DNA of 64,000 bases. Source: Absidia repens (Eukaryota > Mucoromycota > Mucoromycetes > Mucorales > Cunninghamellaceae). Each line of letters begins with the position of its first letter. Within the stretch, counting starts at the first letter, position 1. Location of the stretch: NCBI GenBank assembly GCA_002105175.1, contig MCGE01000004.1, positions 1,612,001 to 1,676,000 of the forward strand, in the 5' to 3' direction. The notes below the pieces were generated by a model that made no database searches, had not been told where the DNA came from, and saw nothing but the letters and a program-made list of their open reading frames with translations. This document shows positions 1-10,744 of this stretch, one piece after another. The position numbers were made by a program, and so were the translations under genes.

Positions 1-1427
1 GATAGGTTTGACTTTGATTCCCGCTTCCAAGTCATTCTTGTACTACCATGTGGAAGAAATGTGCTGTAAATTCATGCTTCTTTTTCTCCATCCTAGGAAC
101 ACATTGCCCATAGAACGCATGGAATGTATGGCTCTCATGAAAACAATTAAAGTTTTATAGCTTTCTGCCATGCGTTTTTGTTGCCATTCATTTTTGCACG
201 CTGCTTGTGATTATTCGCTTTGTTTTGTTTGAGGCCAAAAAATAATACATTTTCCTAAAAAAAAAACCCCCCCCAATATAATACATAGTAAATCAATGTT
301 GATACTGTACTGGGGATGATGATATGATATCATTTACGCATGGGGTATGTTATCATAGCATGGAAAGAGCCTCTTTTTTTTTTTTTTTTTTTTTGTGATG
401 TCCCCATGATACGATACACCAACATAAAAGTGCTTCAACCCCATTTCCTTTTTCAACCCATACAAAACCTCGATGTTAACCTTTCGTTCTAATCCAAGAA
501 AAAAACTTTGAATGATTTTATGCAACGTTGTACATTACTGACCGTGCTTGGAATAAAAGTGATTTTTTTTTCTTTGAGGATTTCCTCGTCCAGCGTCGAT
601 CATTTTCTTTATCTGTGCCAGTCACACCAAAACTCGATCGACGGTGGTATGAAATTGCTTATTTTTGAGAATCAATAAAAATGGTTATAATACCATATAA
701 ATTCCCAACAGTAATCTTTTTTGCATTGCTGGTCACCACTCATCAAAGGCACACAGTAATCTTAGTCCTTTGAGAAAATTTAATGCGTCGGACTCTCATT
801 TGAACTGCTCAAGGCAAAAATAGGATACTTCAGTTTCCATGACCATTATAGTCTGTATAAGTGTTATTATTATTTTTGATTTGTTTACTGTTGTTGTTTT
901 TTTAATAAGGGATATGTTTTACTTTAGTTGTTTTATACTCATTTAGCTTTTATTTAGGAAATATGACGTACGATGCGATACGATATTAAAATCAATGTCA
1001 ACTTGACTGTTTCTTGGTTGTAAATTTTGGTTTTTTACTACTACTGATGAGTACATCAAAACCAAGATTGCGGTAATGATGAGGGGGTGGGAGTTAAAAG
1101 AGCGGTCGTCGTATTTTTACTAGTGTTCAGGTATTAGAATGTCTGAGATGTACAACAGTGGGACAAGAGAAACAAGGGCACTTGTCTAATACTGCACATT
1201 GATTGGTCCAAAAGCTCACTATATTTTGATAGCTAACCTTGGCTGACACATTCTGAAAAGAAACCAACATTGACACTACACCCAAGAGTCATGGTGACTC
1301 GGGGGTTGAAAATTATCACGTCTTGTCCCAGGACCACTGTTTTTTTTCTTTTTTTTTTTTCGTCCTCTTTTTTTCTCATTTGTATACCCATATCTTCTTC
1401 TCTTTTTATCTATCTTTTGACTTCGTC
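1..1427. other. intergenic region upstream of VAC7-like gene
   Basis: No coding region could be supported here. It holds short A/T runs, including a poly-T run near 371-394, and ends in a pyrimidine-rich stretch (about 1339-1420) directly before the VAC7-like start codon, which resembles the CT-rich leaders seen before other genes in this window. Confidence 0.5.
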
Positions 1428-3368
1428 ATGGATTCTACCGGTGATAGTGCAAGCCAAGCTTCTTCTTTTACCGATGATGAAAAAAAGCAGCCCTCTCCCA
1501 CCATGCGACAATCCACTCGACGAGCTCCTCCAATACCAACTCCACCTTTTCTAAACAAATTTGCCACCACAGCCAATGACAAATATACCCAAAGCTTACG
1601 CCGTGATCTTTTATTATCCAACTTTGATCGAAACCTCACTGTCGAACAAGCCCACTTTGATGCCACTCCCTCACTTGGTGTCCCTCAAGATAACTTTGCA
1701 GTGACAGGAAACCCTGGAGGCTCCTCTATTCCCAGTGATTTATCAAATGGTTCAGCCAATGATAACAACAACAGCAACAATAGTGACAACAACTACAACA
1801 ATAGCCACAACAACAACAATAATAATATTGTCAACAATCCCGAATACTACGGTCATACCAATAACGGCTACAACGATGAACACAATTATTATGCAACCAA
1901 CAATGGCAACAGTAGTATTTATCCACCCAATATTGGAGCACATTCTCCCCCTCTTGGTCCCATGTTAACACCGCCAGCAGAATCCAATCATATCAGCCGT
2001 CGTACATCCAACACAAAACTAGATGCCAAGCGCAAACAAGTCAAACGAACCCCAATGCATAGTACTGCCACACCCTCTGAATATTTTCACCGAAATCTTG
2101 TTGATGCTGTCTCAAACGTTGAAGGTAAGGGTTTTCTTCTTCTTCTTCTTCTTTCTTTTCTAGGGAAACTGAAAACCCGACTGACCAGTGTTGGCTTATC
2201 TTTAATTTATACAGATTCTGATGAAAATGAATATTATGTGTATCCTTACAGCGGAGGGGAACACAATGGCAACACATCTGATCATTACCGGCCTTCCGCT
2301 CCAAGGTCACTCCGATCAAAGAAATCCAACCCTGGACCTCAATTATTGCGATCCTCTTTATCGACACATGACTTGAAACAACCCAAACCGCACCGGCCAA
2401 AGCTACGAAATTATGTGATGGATCCTCACTCGTCCAAAAAAGATTACGCTGCAACAAGATATCAGGATAGTGGTCCATGGCGATCATCTAGGCGAAATCA
2501 ATCAAGACGATATCTTCCTACTTATCAGCAAGTGACAGATGGCTATGCAAGTGATGATGAAAGTGAAGCTCTCTTATGGAATGAAGATAGGCGAAAACGA
2601 AACGCTCATCGATGGTAATTCACCCTTTCACCAATAAACTTCCATGATTGACCTTTTTTTTTTTTGGCTACGTTAGTCCCACATTATGGACTTTATTTGG
2701 GTCGATTTCCCTTTTCTTTTTGCTTTGTTTTATGCTTCTACTATATGGGGGGACAAAACCTTTACAAGATGTGTCGATCAGCATGGGCCGTGTACTGGCT
2801 TCGGACAAGGAACTGATCTTCGACTTGCATGTTACAGCCTATAATCCCAATGGGTGGACAGTGCATGTTGCTGAAGGTGACATTAGTGTGTTTGCATTTT
2901 CTCGAATTGTACCTTTACTTACTACTGACGCATACTCAAGATTGAACAAAACCACTGCAGAATCTTCATATTCAGGTAAAAGAAAAAAAAATCAAAATTT
3001 TGATGGATTGCGATTTGACAGTTTATCTTCTTCTAGGCGCAGATCCAGCAGAATACCTGGGAAGTTTTTACCATTTTGATGAACCGCTGGCGTTTTCGTC
3101 ATCTATTTTGTCTTCTCAACCATCACAAGCAGTCAGTCAAATTCGAATCAAATCTCCTGGCGACGATCAAGGCGGAAATGAACGATGGTCTCGTATCATT
3201 CGATATTCCTATGGATTATTAGCAAGGGGCGTGCTATCTTACCATCCTTTGGGATTACCTGGTGTACATTCTCAAACGGTGGCGATATGTAATGTGGCGG
3301 AAGTTGATCCTACTACTGGTATTGTCTCTGGTGATCCTGATCAAGGTTACTGTGCAATTACAAGCTGA
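1428..3368 (+). CDS. VAC7: VAC7-like vacuolar segregation protein (regulator of Fab1 PI3P 5-kinase)
   Basis: Predicted 575-aa membrane protein. Exons: 1428-2124, 2215-2614, 2677-2975 and 3037-3368; all junctions have GT-AG borders and keep frame. The N-terminal two thirds are low-complexity (Asn-rich near residues 105-135, then basic/Ser-rich). Joining exons 1 and 2 creates the acidic motif DSDENEYYVY, which I know from fungal Vac7. A hydrophobic segment (LFGSISLFFLLCFMLLLYG) follows, then a luminal LEA-like domain containing VTAYNPNGWTVHV and EYLGSFYHFDEPL. In yeast, Vac7 sits in the vacuole membrane and activates PI(3,5)P2 synthesis by Fab1. The ATG at 1428 was chosen because the sequence before it is a CT-rich leader. 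Intron 1 is 90 nt without a stop, so retention would be silent for frame. The extreme C-terminus is doubtful: the +1 frame continues with VTVQLQADVDDWMV (see findings). Confidence 0.8.
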
Positions 3369-3685
3369 TGTCGATGATTGGATGGTATAGTGTAGTATTT
3401 AGATTTAGTGAAAAAATATATTTTATCTATATGGGTGATCCACCTCTCTCTTTTTTTATTATTTATATATATCCCTCAAATAAAAGCAATCATATTAACT
3501 CCACTTGTCTCTCATATTTTAGCAGGATTTTGCCCTTGATATTTTTTTCAAGTACCGCCCGAACGGGTTGTATAAAATTCCCACGGGCAGTTCAGCTAAG
3601 AATTTTTAGAAAAAGGCACTATGGCGATTTTTTTTCTCTCTCTCTTTTTATTCTCGTCTTTATTTTTATTTTTACCAGATACAAA
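3369..3685. promoter_or_regulatory. spacer / promoter of dihydropteridine reductase gene
   Basis: The stretch separates two same-strand genes. Its last 60 bases are pyrimidine-rich (about 3625-3675), the usual leader type here. No defined TATA box or binding site could be supported. Confidence 0.35.
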
Positions 3686-4834
3686 ATGAATACTTTAGCA
3701 ATTTATGGTGGTTCTGGCGGACTTGGACGCTCTTTAGTTACTTACTTCAAAGCAAAGGGTTTCGTAAGTAAACTGGTCATGGATTGTTTTTTATTCTCCA
3801 TACTGTTTTTGCTAACAAGTTCTTGGTCTTTTTATTTTCTGATTGAAATAGCGCGTTATCAATATTGATCTTGTGGAAAACAAAGAAGCGGATATAAACT
3901 CTCTTACCAATGTCAACCATACTTTAGCTGAACAAGGTCAACAAGTCAGACAATCTTTGGATTCTATTCTAGGCAGCACGAAGCTCGCTGGTATTTTCTG
4001 TGTCGCTGGAGGCTGGGCTGGCGGTAACGCTGCAAGCAAGGGTAAGCAAACAAACAAAAAAGCAATAATACGTGTGACCCTAATCCACTATATCGTTGTT
4101 TCTATAGCATTTTTGGATTCGTCTGAATTGATGATCAAGCAAAGTGTTAACTCGTCCTTGATCGCTGCTCATATTGCTGCCCATTATTTACAACCGTAAG
4201 TAGAGAAAGGAAGAAAAAATGGAAGGGTCATTGTGTATCAGTGTATATTACATAAATACAAAAGCATAGAGGAGGCCAGGATTGATCATGATTAATCTCG
4301 TCTTTTATCATCAATATAGTGGTGGACTTTTGACATTGACTGGTGCTTTGGCCGCTGTAAACGCTACTCCAGGTATGATTGGATACGGTGTGGCGAAGGC
4401 TGCTGTCCACCACCTTACACAAGATTTGGCGGCTGATAAAAGCGGAATGCCTCAAGATTCTAAAGTGATTTCTTTGTGTCCGTAAGTTACAATGCAAGGA
4501 ACGATGAAGGAAGTCAGGCATCATTTATACTGTGCTAACTTACATATACATATATTGTAGAGTGACCATTGATACGCCCATGAACCGTCAGTTTATGCCG
4601 GATGCTGATTTCTCTTCGTGGACCTCCCCTGAAGATATTGCAAAGTAAGTAAACTTAAATTTGCTACCGGGTGTATGGAGAATTGATTTATTAACGGATG
4701 TCAACCAATCTTTTTTTTTTATTTATTTATTTAGGCAAATCGAAGGATACCTGTCGGGATCTATCAAAGTTACCAGCGGCAAGCTTATTAGTGTAGTCAC
4801 CAAAGATGGTCAATCTGTATTTACTGAAGTTTAG
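3686..4834 (+). CDS. QDPR: quinoid dihydropteridine reductase
   Basis: Predicted 233-aa short-chain dehydrogenase that would regenerate tetrahydrobiopterin from the quinonoid dihydro form using NADH. Six exons: 3686-3763, 3852-4041, 4108-4195, 4320-4481, 4561-4644 and 4735-4834; every junction has GT-AG borders and keeps frame. The N-terminus MNTLAIYGGSGGLGRSL is a Rossmann nucleotide-binding loop. The active-site Tyr-x3-Lys lies in MIGYGVAKAAVHHL, nearly identical in layout to animal dihydropteridine reductase, and VAGGWAGGNA matches the family cofactor region. Length is close to the animal enzyme (about 240 aa). An AATAAA-like poly(A) signal follows near 4909. The partner enzyme would be an aromatic amino acid hydroxylase, not present in this window. 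The family assignment is strong; the physiological role here is inferred. Confidence 0.9.
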
Positions 4835-5439
4835 ATTAGCTTTGTTTGACTGGTGTTTAGTTTAGCTTTACTACGTATAGCTTACTTTTTATTATATATA
4901 CATTTTGCAAATAAATTGAATGCTTTCGCGTTATGTCAGGGGACTTGAAAACTATATATTTACGTCATTGAGATGTTACTATGATAGAGTAAATATGTTT
5001 GTGATAGTGATGGGGAATGGGATAGGCTCTTGTGCTGTGATAACATTGATTGCGCCAATCGCATCAAACAAATACAGGCTCATTAGTGCCTGGAATGATC
5101 CACGAGAACACTATTTGAGGGACTTTTTTTTTATCCTTATTGGAGTAAATCAAATAGCTTCCATGTGCTAGATTCTGTCAAGGTGCTTTAGACAGACTAG
5201 AAAAAGAAATAATTTCTTATACCTGAATTTAGGTTGAGTTTGGGCGATCTCGACATATATCAATTTTGGTAGATAAGCCACGTCGAATATGATCCCAACA
5301 ACAATTGACTTCAAAGATCTACTGAATATACAATACCCTACCAAAAGTTTTTCGAACCTTTTAACATGATCCAGGGGACCTCTATTTTTCAAGTCATTAA
5401 CAATAGTAAACGGCCCTGTGTTTTTATACACTTTTTTTT

Positions 5440-6125
5440 TGTCTCTACCTGTGCCATGCTATGAAATGTATGCTAACGTATTTACTCCCTCTTCCATGAT
5501 ATACATTTAATCTTCATCGTCTCATAGGTTTACCTTCTTGCTATTTGATCCAGCTTAACGGAAATCCCCTTTCCATTGGACGTTGGCTTCTTTTTTTTTT
5601 TGTTCATAGCTGTGAACGAGATAATGCCATCTTATTTTTAGAGTATATATAAAATATAATGTGTGTCAGAAACTCTGGTCTTGGCCGGCTGTGATTGACC
5701 ACGTATTTTCTTCTCAACTTCCCAATGCACCTCAACTATTACCCTTATTAGACTTCCATCATTACTTACTTTCTTCTGCACCCACCGTGGCAATTTCTTT
5801 TAAAAAATTCACTGCTCAAACCTCACGAGCCACCACAAAAAGACTTTAACTTCCGCCCACGTGAAAGTTTATCTTCGCCCAATTTTTTTTTAGCTCTCTT
5901 TGTCTTTCTGTTCTTCTTTTTTTTTTCCTTTATTTTTTCTTCACCACTAAACATCTATGGAACTATTTTAAACTTACAATTATACAAGGTCTAGTTTAGA
6001 AAGGTTTTCAGCTCAGGGATTACAAGATGCATGGGGAAACCCTTCCATTTTGGATCTAGGATCTGAGGGCAACATTAGCTGGTTTTTTGGAGCCTCAACA
6101 TCTCAATAAAATACGTTGTTGGTTT
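5440..6125 (+). repeat. dispersed repeat family, copy R1
   Basis: Plus-oriented copy. The left part (about 5440-5880) is similar to the copy at 42890-43345: both share a GAAATGTATG-type start, CCTATTTCCATTGGA-type text and a CCGCCCACGTGAAA block at 5853-5866. A CT-rich tract (5880-5945) follows, then the conserved core at 5988-6065 (CTAGTTTAGAAAGGTTTT ... ACAAGATGCATGGGGAAAC ... TTTTGGATCTAGGATC) and an AATAAAATA-like signal near 6107. The left boundary is approximate. Confidence 0.7.
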
Positions 6126-7609
6126 TTTTACATGCTTCATTGAAAAATACCCATTGGTCGTTTTCATGTTTCGCACAATAGATTCCCTATTTTTTTTTTT
6201 TTTTTTTTTTTACTATCAATCAATCCCCTATGATTAGTTTTGATCGTTTGTTGTGTTTCAATGAAAACAAGACAACTTTTAGACTTCCCATGCCTTGTTC
6301 AATATATGTGTTACCCTCCTCCATTTTACAACCGTCTATATTCCTTCAATCTCAAACTAGTCTCCCTCACAGAACCTTCCGTTAGATTTCTTGTAGGAAT
6401 GAACCCCTCTCCTTTAGTTTTAGTATCTACCAATTCTGCTTCAATAAAATGTATTCTTTTTATTGCCCATTTTCTGGAATATAGCATAGTGAGACAAGTC
6501 GCCATTGCAGTTGTTTTACACGTGTCCTTCCAGCCACCTGCTTTATAGCTTCTCCTCACCCCCCTCCCTCATTATAGCTACTTTTTCCCTACTAACTTTT
6601 GATTTTTCTTTTATTGCATGGATATAGGCAGCTCCATTGAGCCCCAATCGCGGCGAGAATGATCAAAGTAACTAGGCGCAACAATCCTTTAATGCGAATG
6701 AGGTGAAACCTTTCTCTCTCTCCAGGCAGTCGAATTGAATGTCATAAAACTGGGGGGGGTGGGGCGCATTATGTTCTTTTGCATGCTAGGTCGTCTTAGA
6801 AAAGGTAAATATATCAAAAAAAACAAGTACAAGTGAATACCATGATAGACAGGTAAATTCCCTTTTCTTCTTTTATTACTATAGAATAACAGTCCTACAT
6901 CAAGTCAAATCGAAATGAAAATACAACTATGAAGCTTGAGGTCCATGTTGTCAAGAAACTCTTTGTGGTGCTGCTATCTGTGTCAAATTCTCGTGATTCC
7001 CCCTTTTAAATGTTGATGCTGACGTTATGAAAACCATCGTAAGCAAGACTAAGCAATGTCGTATCCTTCTGATGGTTACTAGTATTGGTGTTATCACCAT
7101 CAACTGCCTCAAGCTTTGCTATTATTATTAGTACTCCCAATATTTTTATTCTTTAGACCTTATTCACCATCAATAAATAAAAATAAATAAAACCCCATTT
7201 GCTATATCTTTGTCCTTCATTAATTCTTGATATTATTGTAATTACCCAATAAAAAGCTTTTGCGAAATATCTATGTCTGATAGTTATCAATGATTATTTA
7301 AATCAAGATGGAGGAGGTCACTAGGAGCAAATGATAACTTGTACTTTGGTGACGCAGGTTACGATTCCGGAAAGAGGGTAAATAGGCGTGAACGGATAAT
7401 ATCTCTGAACTGTTTCTCTTGGTGAAATTAACCATTAATTAGATAAATCCCCCATTATTTTGATCCATAATAGGCCATCCTTTGGGCTCAGCTGGCTTCC
7501 GTTTGAGACACGTCACTGCGTGTGTCTGTTTTCTTACCATACATACCATAAGGAATAATAGAAAGAAGAAGAAAAAAGCTAGATATATACAGTAGATATA
7601 CTATATTCA

Positions 7610-8770
7610 ACCTAGTTGAGATTATACTGGAGACATGGTCTAGGTTGATAAATAGGAATGGTAGAGTGAGAAGACGGTATCATTCATATTAAGTGACTTA
7701 GAGCCGGCAATCAACCACTAGACCTCAGGTGTGGAGAAGATAGTAGTCAAAGATAATCTAGAAAGTACGGGAAAATATTTTAAAGCGGTAGCTACATGCG
7801 CAGTACTACCTAGATTCATTTATACGATTGGTCGAAAAGGAGTATGGATATCTTCGCTAGGAGATAACTATAAAAGTGTGTGGTAGGGTAAAGTAATGCG
7901 CTAGTGTTTGATATTACCCTTATAAAACAAGTACAATAACGACATTGTTATTATACCATCGGTCAGAGACTGGTAAATATAATATATATATATATATTGT
8001 GTTTTATTGAAGCATATTGGTAAATACTAAAACTAAAAGCCAGGGGATCATTGAAACAAGGGATTCAATAAAAAGATTTACTGAAGGATGCATGAGTAGA
8101 CTAATATGATATTTGGAGTGTATTCAAAATTAATAGAAATGGACTATTGTATAGGTCCATATACTGTCTGAAAAAGACGAAAGGCATATCTGTTAACAAC
8201 AACACTTGATGCTAATCAAAAAGGAGCATGTAATAAAAGTACCATTCCACAGTACATGAATGAAACAAGTGGGACATTTTTCATTGAAGTAAGTAAATAA
8301 GATAAATTTTATTGGGATATAGATACAAACTATGCACAAACTAATAGAGAACTAAGCTAATAGAGATTTCAAAATCCAAACAATGGTGCCGCAAGATCCT
8401 AGATCCAAAATGACAGGGTTTCCCCATGCGCCTTGTAATCCCTGTGCTGAAAACCCTTCTAAACTAGTCCCTACACTAATCTAAGATCAACATAACCTCA
8501 GAGAAGTTGAATGGTGAAAAAATTGAAAATGAAAGAGAGCGAAAAAATAAAAAATAAAAAAGGGAGAAAATAAATCCCACGTGTGCGGAATTTGAAATAT
8601 TTTTCACCTCTCACGCTGAAGAGCAGTTCCCATCATTTCCTTGATAACCTTTTTAATTTCAATGGAAGAAGTACAGGGAAGGTTCGGTAAGACCACTGTA
8701 TTGCTAGAGATCTCATGGACACACACACCAGAATAATTATATTATTTACAATAACGATGCAATTTCGCTT
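7610..8770 (-). repeat. dispersed repeat family, copy R2 (long copy)
   Basis: Minus-oriented long copy, colinear with the copy at 48120-49330. Shared blocks include GGTCTAGRTTGAT, GAGCCGG, TACAATAACG, TCAGAGA, CATATTG, the core (about 8395-8470), the CACGTGTGCGGAATTTGAA block at 8579-8596 and, beyond it, ACACACACCAGAATAAT with ACAATAACGAT. No protein-coding capacity was seen. It may be a non-autonomous mobile element or a non-coding transcription unit. Confidence 0.7.
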
Positions 8771-9487
8771 TCCGATTGATATCGTTGTTGCGGGTCCCTA
8801 TGATACCTTAGACCAATTTATTGCAAGCATAAAGTGTTTTTGAAATTTGGTAAGATCATACTGAATATAATATTTTGATATATAAAAACTTGCCTGCAAT
8901 CATAAAAGCATTCGTGAGGGGGTATCTATTTAGTATCCTGTCATACATATCTGCCAAAATCTGAACATTCATACTGAACCTATTCCAAAAACATGCTTTA
9001 CGCCGGTTTGCTTTTTTTTTTTTTTTTTTCCAAAAAAGTAGTTAAAAACAAAAAAAAACAAAAACAAAAAACAAGAAACAAAAATGCACAGAATGCATTA
9101 CGCTGGTATAGACATTTAATGTCGAACTCCATTCTGTGAAATACTAAAATATCATCCCATGAATATACACATGTTTTTTCGATTGCACAATAAGTAAATT
9201 GGCTAGGATAATACTGAAATGATACCTTATAGCAGCGAGTATTTGGCTCCTTTAGGGTGTCACAGTAAAACAATATAGTACTTCAAAATATCAAGTTGTC
9301 AATCAAGTCAACTACCAGTCGATAAGCAGTACAAATCAATGGAAATTTAAAATGATGTGTTTTTTCTTTTAAAGGCAATTGCATGGGATGTCTTCATGAA
9401 CGTGCTTGTAAAGTGCCCCGGAATTTTCGGGGAAGGGGATAAGGGGGCGAAAGTCGAGGGAGGTTGCCAACAGAACGAGGATAATTC

Positions 9488-9505
9488 AAACGCCGCTAAT
9501 TGACC
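9488..9505 (+). promoter_or_regulatory. AAACGCCGCTAATT promoter motif upstream of LC8
   Basis: The motif lies about 220 bases before the LC8 start codon. Closely similar sequences occur before the transporter gene (10618-10634) and before the multi-pass membrane protein gene (around 54428-54442). The binding factor is unknown; a regulatory role is inferred only from recurrence in three upstream regions. Confidence 0.4.
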
Positions 9506-9725
9506 TCCTATATTACAGGTCTCTCCTCTTTACTTTTTTTTTCCTTTTCATCTTTGTTTTTTTTCTTTCTCCTTTTTATTCGTATTCATTATTCAAGGTA
9601 AGTGATCGATAAACAAAAGGAAACGTACGAACGGTTTTTGTTGAAAAAGAGCCCGAGATGAAGCAAAAGGCCAGTTTTAGATGATAAACTCTTTTGTTTT
9701 TTTGTTTTGTTTTGTGTGGGTCTAG

Positions 9726-10340
9726 ATGTCGGATTCCAAGGCTGTTATTAAAAGTGTGGACATGAGCGAAGAGATGCAACAAGAAGCTATCGAAGTTAGC
9801 ACTCAAGCTTTGGAAAAATACAACATTGAAAAAGATATTGCTGCCCATATCAAGCGTGAATTTGACAAAAAATATGGTAAGCATATTTATTAAAGTGGAT
9901 TTATAGTGTTACTAGGATTTAAAAAATCCTCCACTGCTTGTGGAGTCGCGTGCACGTGAAAAGTTTTACTCCGCCTAGTTGATTTTTATTTTCTTATCGA
10001 TTTGGTTGATACCTGGCAATTTACTGACTTTCTACTTTTTTTAGGTCCTACCTGGCATTGCGTTGTCGGTCGTAACTTTGGTAGTTTTGTAACGCATGGT
10101 AAACAATAGAAAAAGAAAGGGTTTGAAGGAAGGGGTAGGGGAGGGTTCTTGAAACGAAATACAACAGTTTGATTTTGGATGGTGAAAATTGGCGTGTGAA
10201 AATAATCGATGGTCAAAGCGTATAGGCAAGTACTATCTCTCTTACTCACCTTTTATTTGTTTGTTTCATTTCTAGAATCCAAGCATTTTATTTACTTTTA
10301 TCATGATCAAATTGCTATCTTGTTATTCAAATCAACTTGA
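9726..10340 (+). CDS. DYNLL: dynein light chain LC8 (DYNLL family)
   Basis: Predicted 89 aa, exactly the family length. Exons 9726-9876, 10045-10098 and 10276-10340; both introns have GT-AG borders and phase 1. The product reads [20 protein letters not shown] at the start and has the near-invariant [36 protein letters not shown] and [15 protein letters not shown] segments, closely matching animal LC8. LC8 is a dimeric hub that binds short linear motifs and is a subunit of cytoplasmic dynein; in fungi it also serves nuclear positioning and nuclear pores. An AATAAA-like signal lies directly after the stop codon (about 10342). The assignment is very secure. Confidence 0.97.
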
Positions 10341-10744
10341 AGAATAAAAATTCACCTTTTCTTTTCTTTTTTTTTTTTTTCTTTTTTTTTTTTTACAAGA
10401 TGTCTTCTTCGTGACATATTGTGTGGGGTTTATTGTTTCGGGTGTTTGACAACGATATCTTGTTTCGTAAACAAAACATTTTACTTGTTTGTGGCTATTT
10501 GTGTTGTGTTTGTTGGTGTTATGTGACACTTCTCGAATCTCTATGGACCTTCTTCAAGCAATAAAGGGGTAAGGGCGGGTGTGTTTGTGATCGAAAAAAT
10601 GCAAGCGAAATCGACTTGAAACGCCGCTGATTGGAAGCGGATTTATAAAAAGCAACAGACTGTTATTCTAACACATCTCTTTCTTCTTTTATTTCTCTCA
10701 ATTTTTAGGTCCTCTTTTTGTCAAGATAGCAACGATACACAAGT
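10341..10744. promoter_or_regulatory. LC8 3' region and transporter promoter
   Basis: Contains LC8 3' sequence, two poly-T runs (about 10370-10395), the shared motif GAAACGCCGCTGATTGG at 10618-10634, a TATA-like ATTTATAAAAAG at about 10641 and a CT-rich leader ending at 10707. The TATA-like site lies about 100 bases before the transporter start codon. Confidence 0.45.

Larger units (their letters stand above)
4835..9725. other. gene-poor region with two repeat copies
   Basis: About 4.9 kb with no supportable gene. It contains dispersed-repeat copies R1 (about 5440-6125) and R2 (about 7610-8770), a poly-T run near 6190-6212, and the LC8 promoter at its right end. Open frames such as 6326-6559 on the minus strand lack a recognisable start and family match and were not annotated. 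Confidence 0.5.

Noticed and set aside
1752..1943. Ile/Val-rich minus-strand frame opposite the VAC7-like gene
   Set aside because: It is the antisense translation of the Asn-codon (AAC/AAT) repeat of VAC7 and has no independent support.
6326..6559. Minus-strand frame with a protein-like composition in the gene-poor region
   Set aside because: No conserved motif, no CT-rich leader, no poly(A) signal and no continuing exons were found; it may be a decayed element but cannot be supported.
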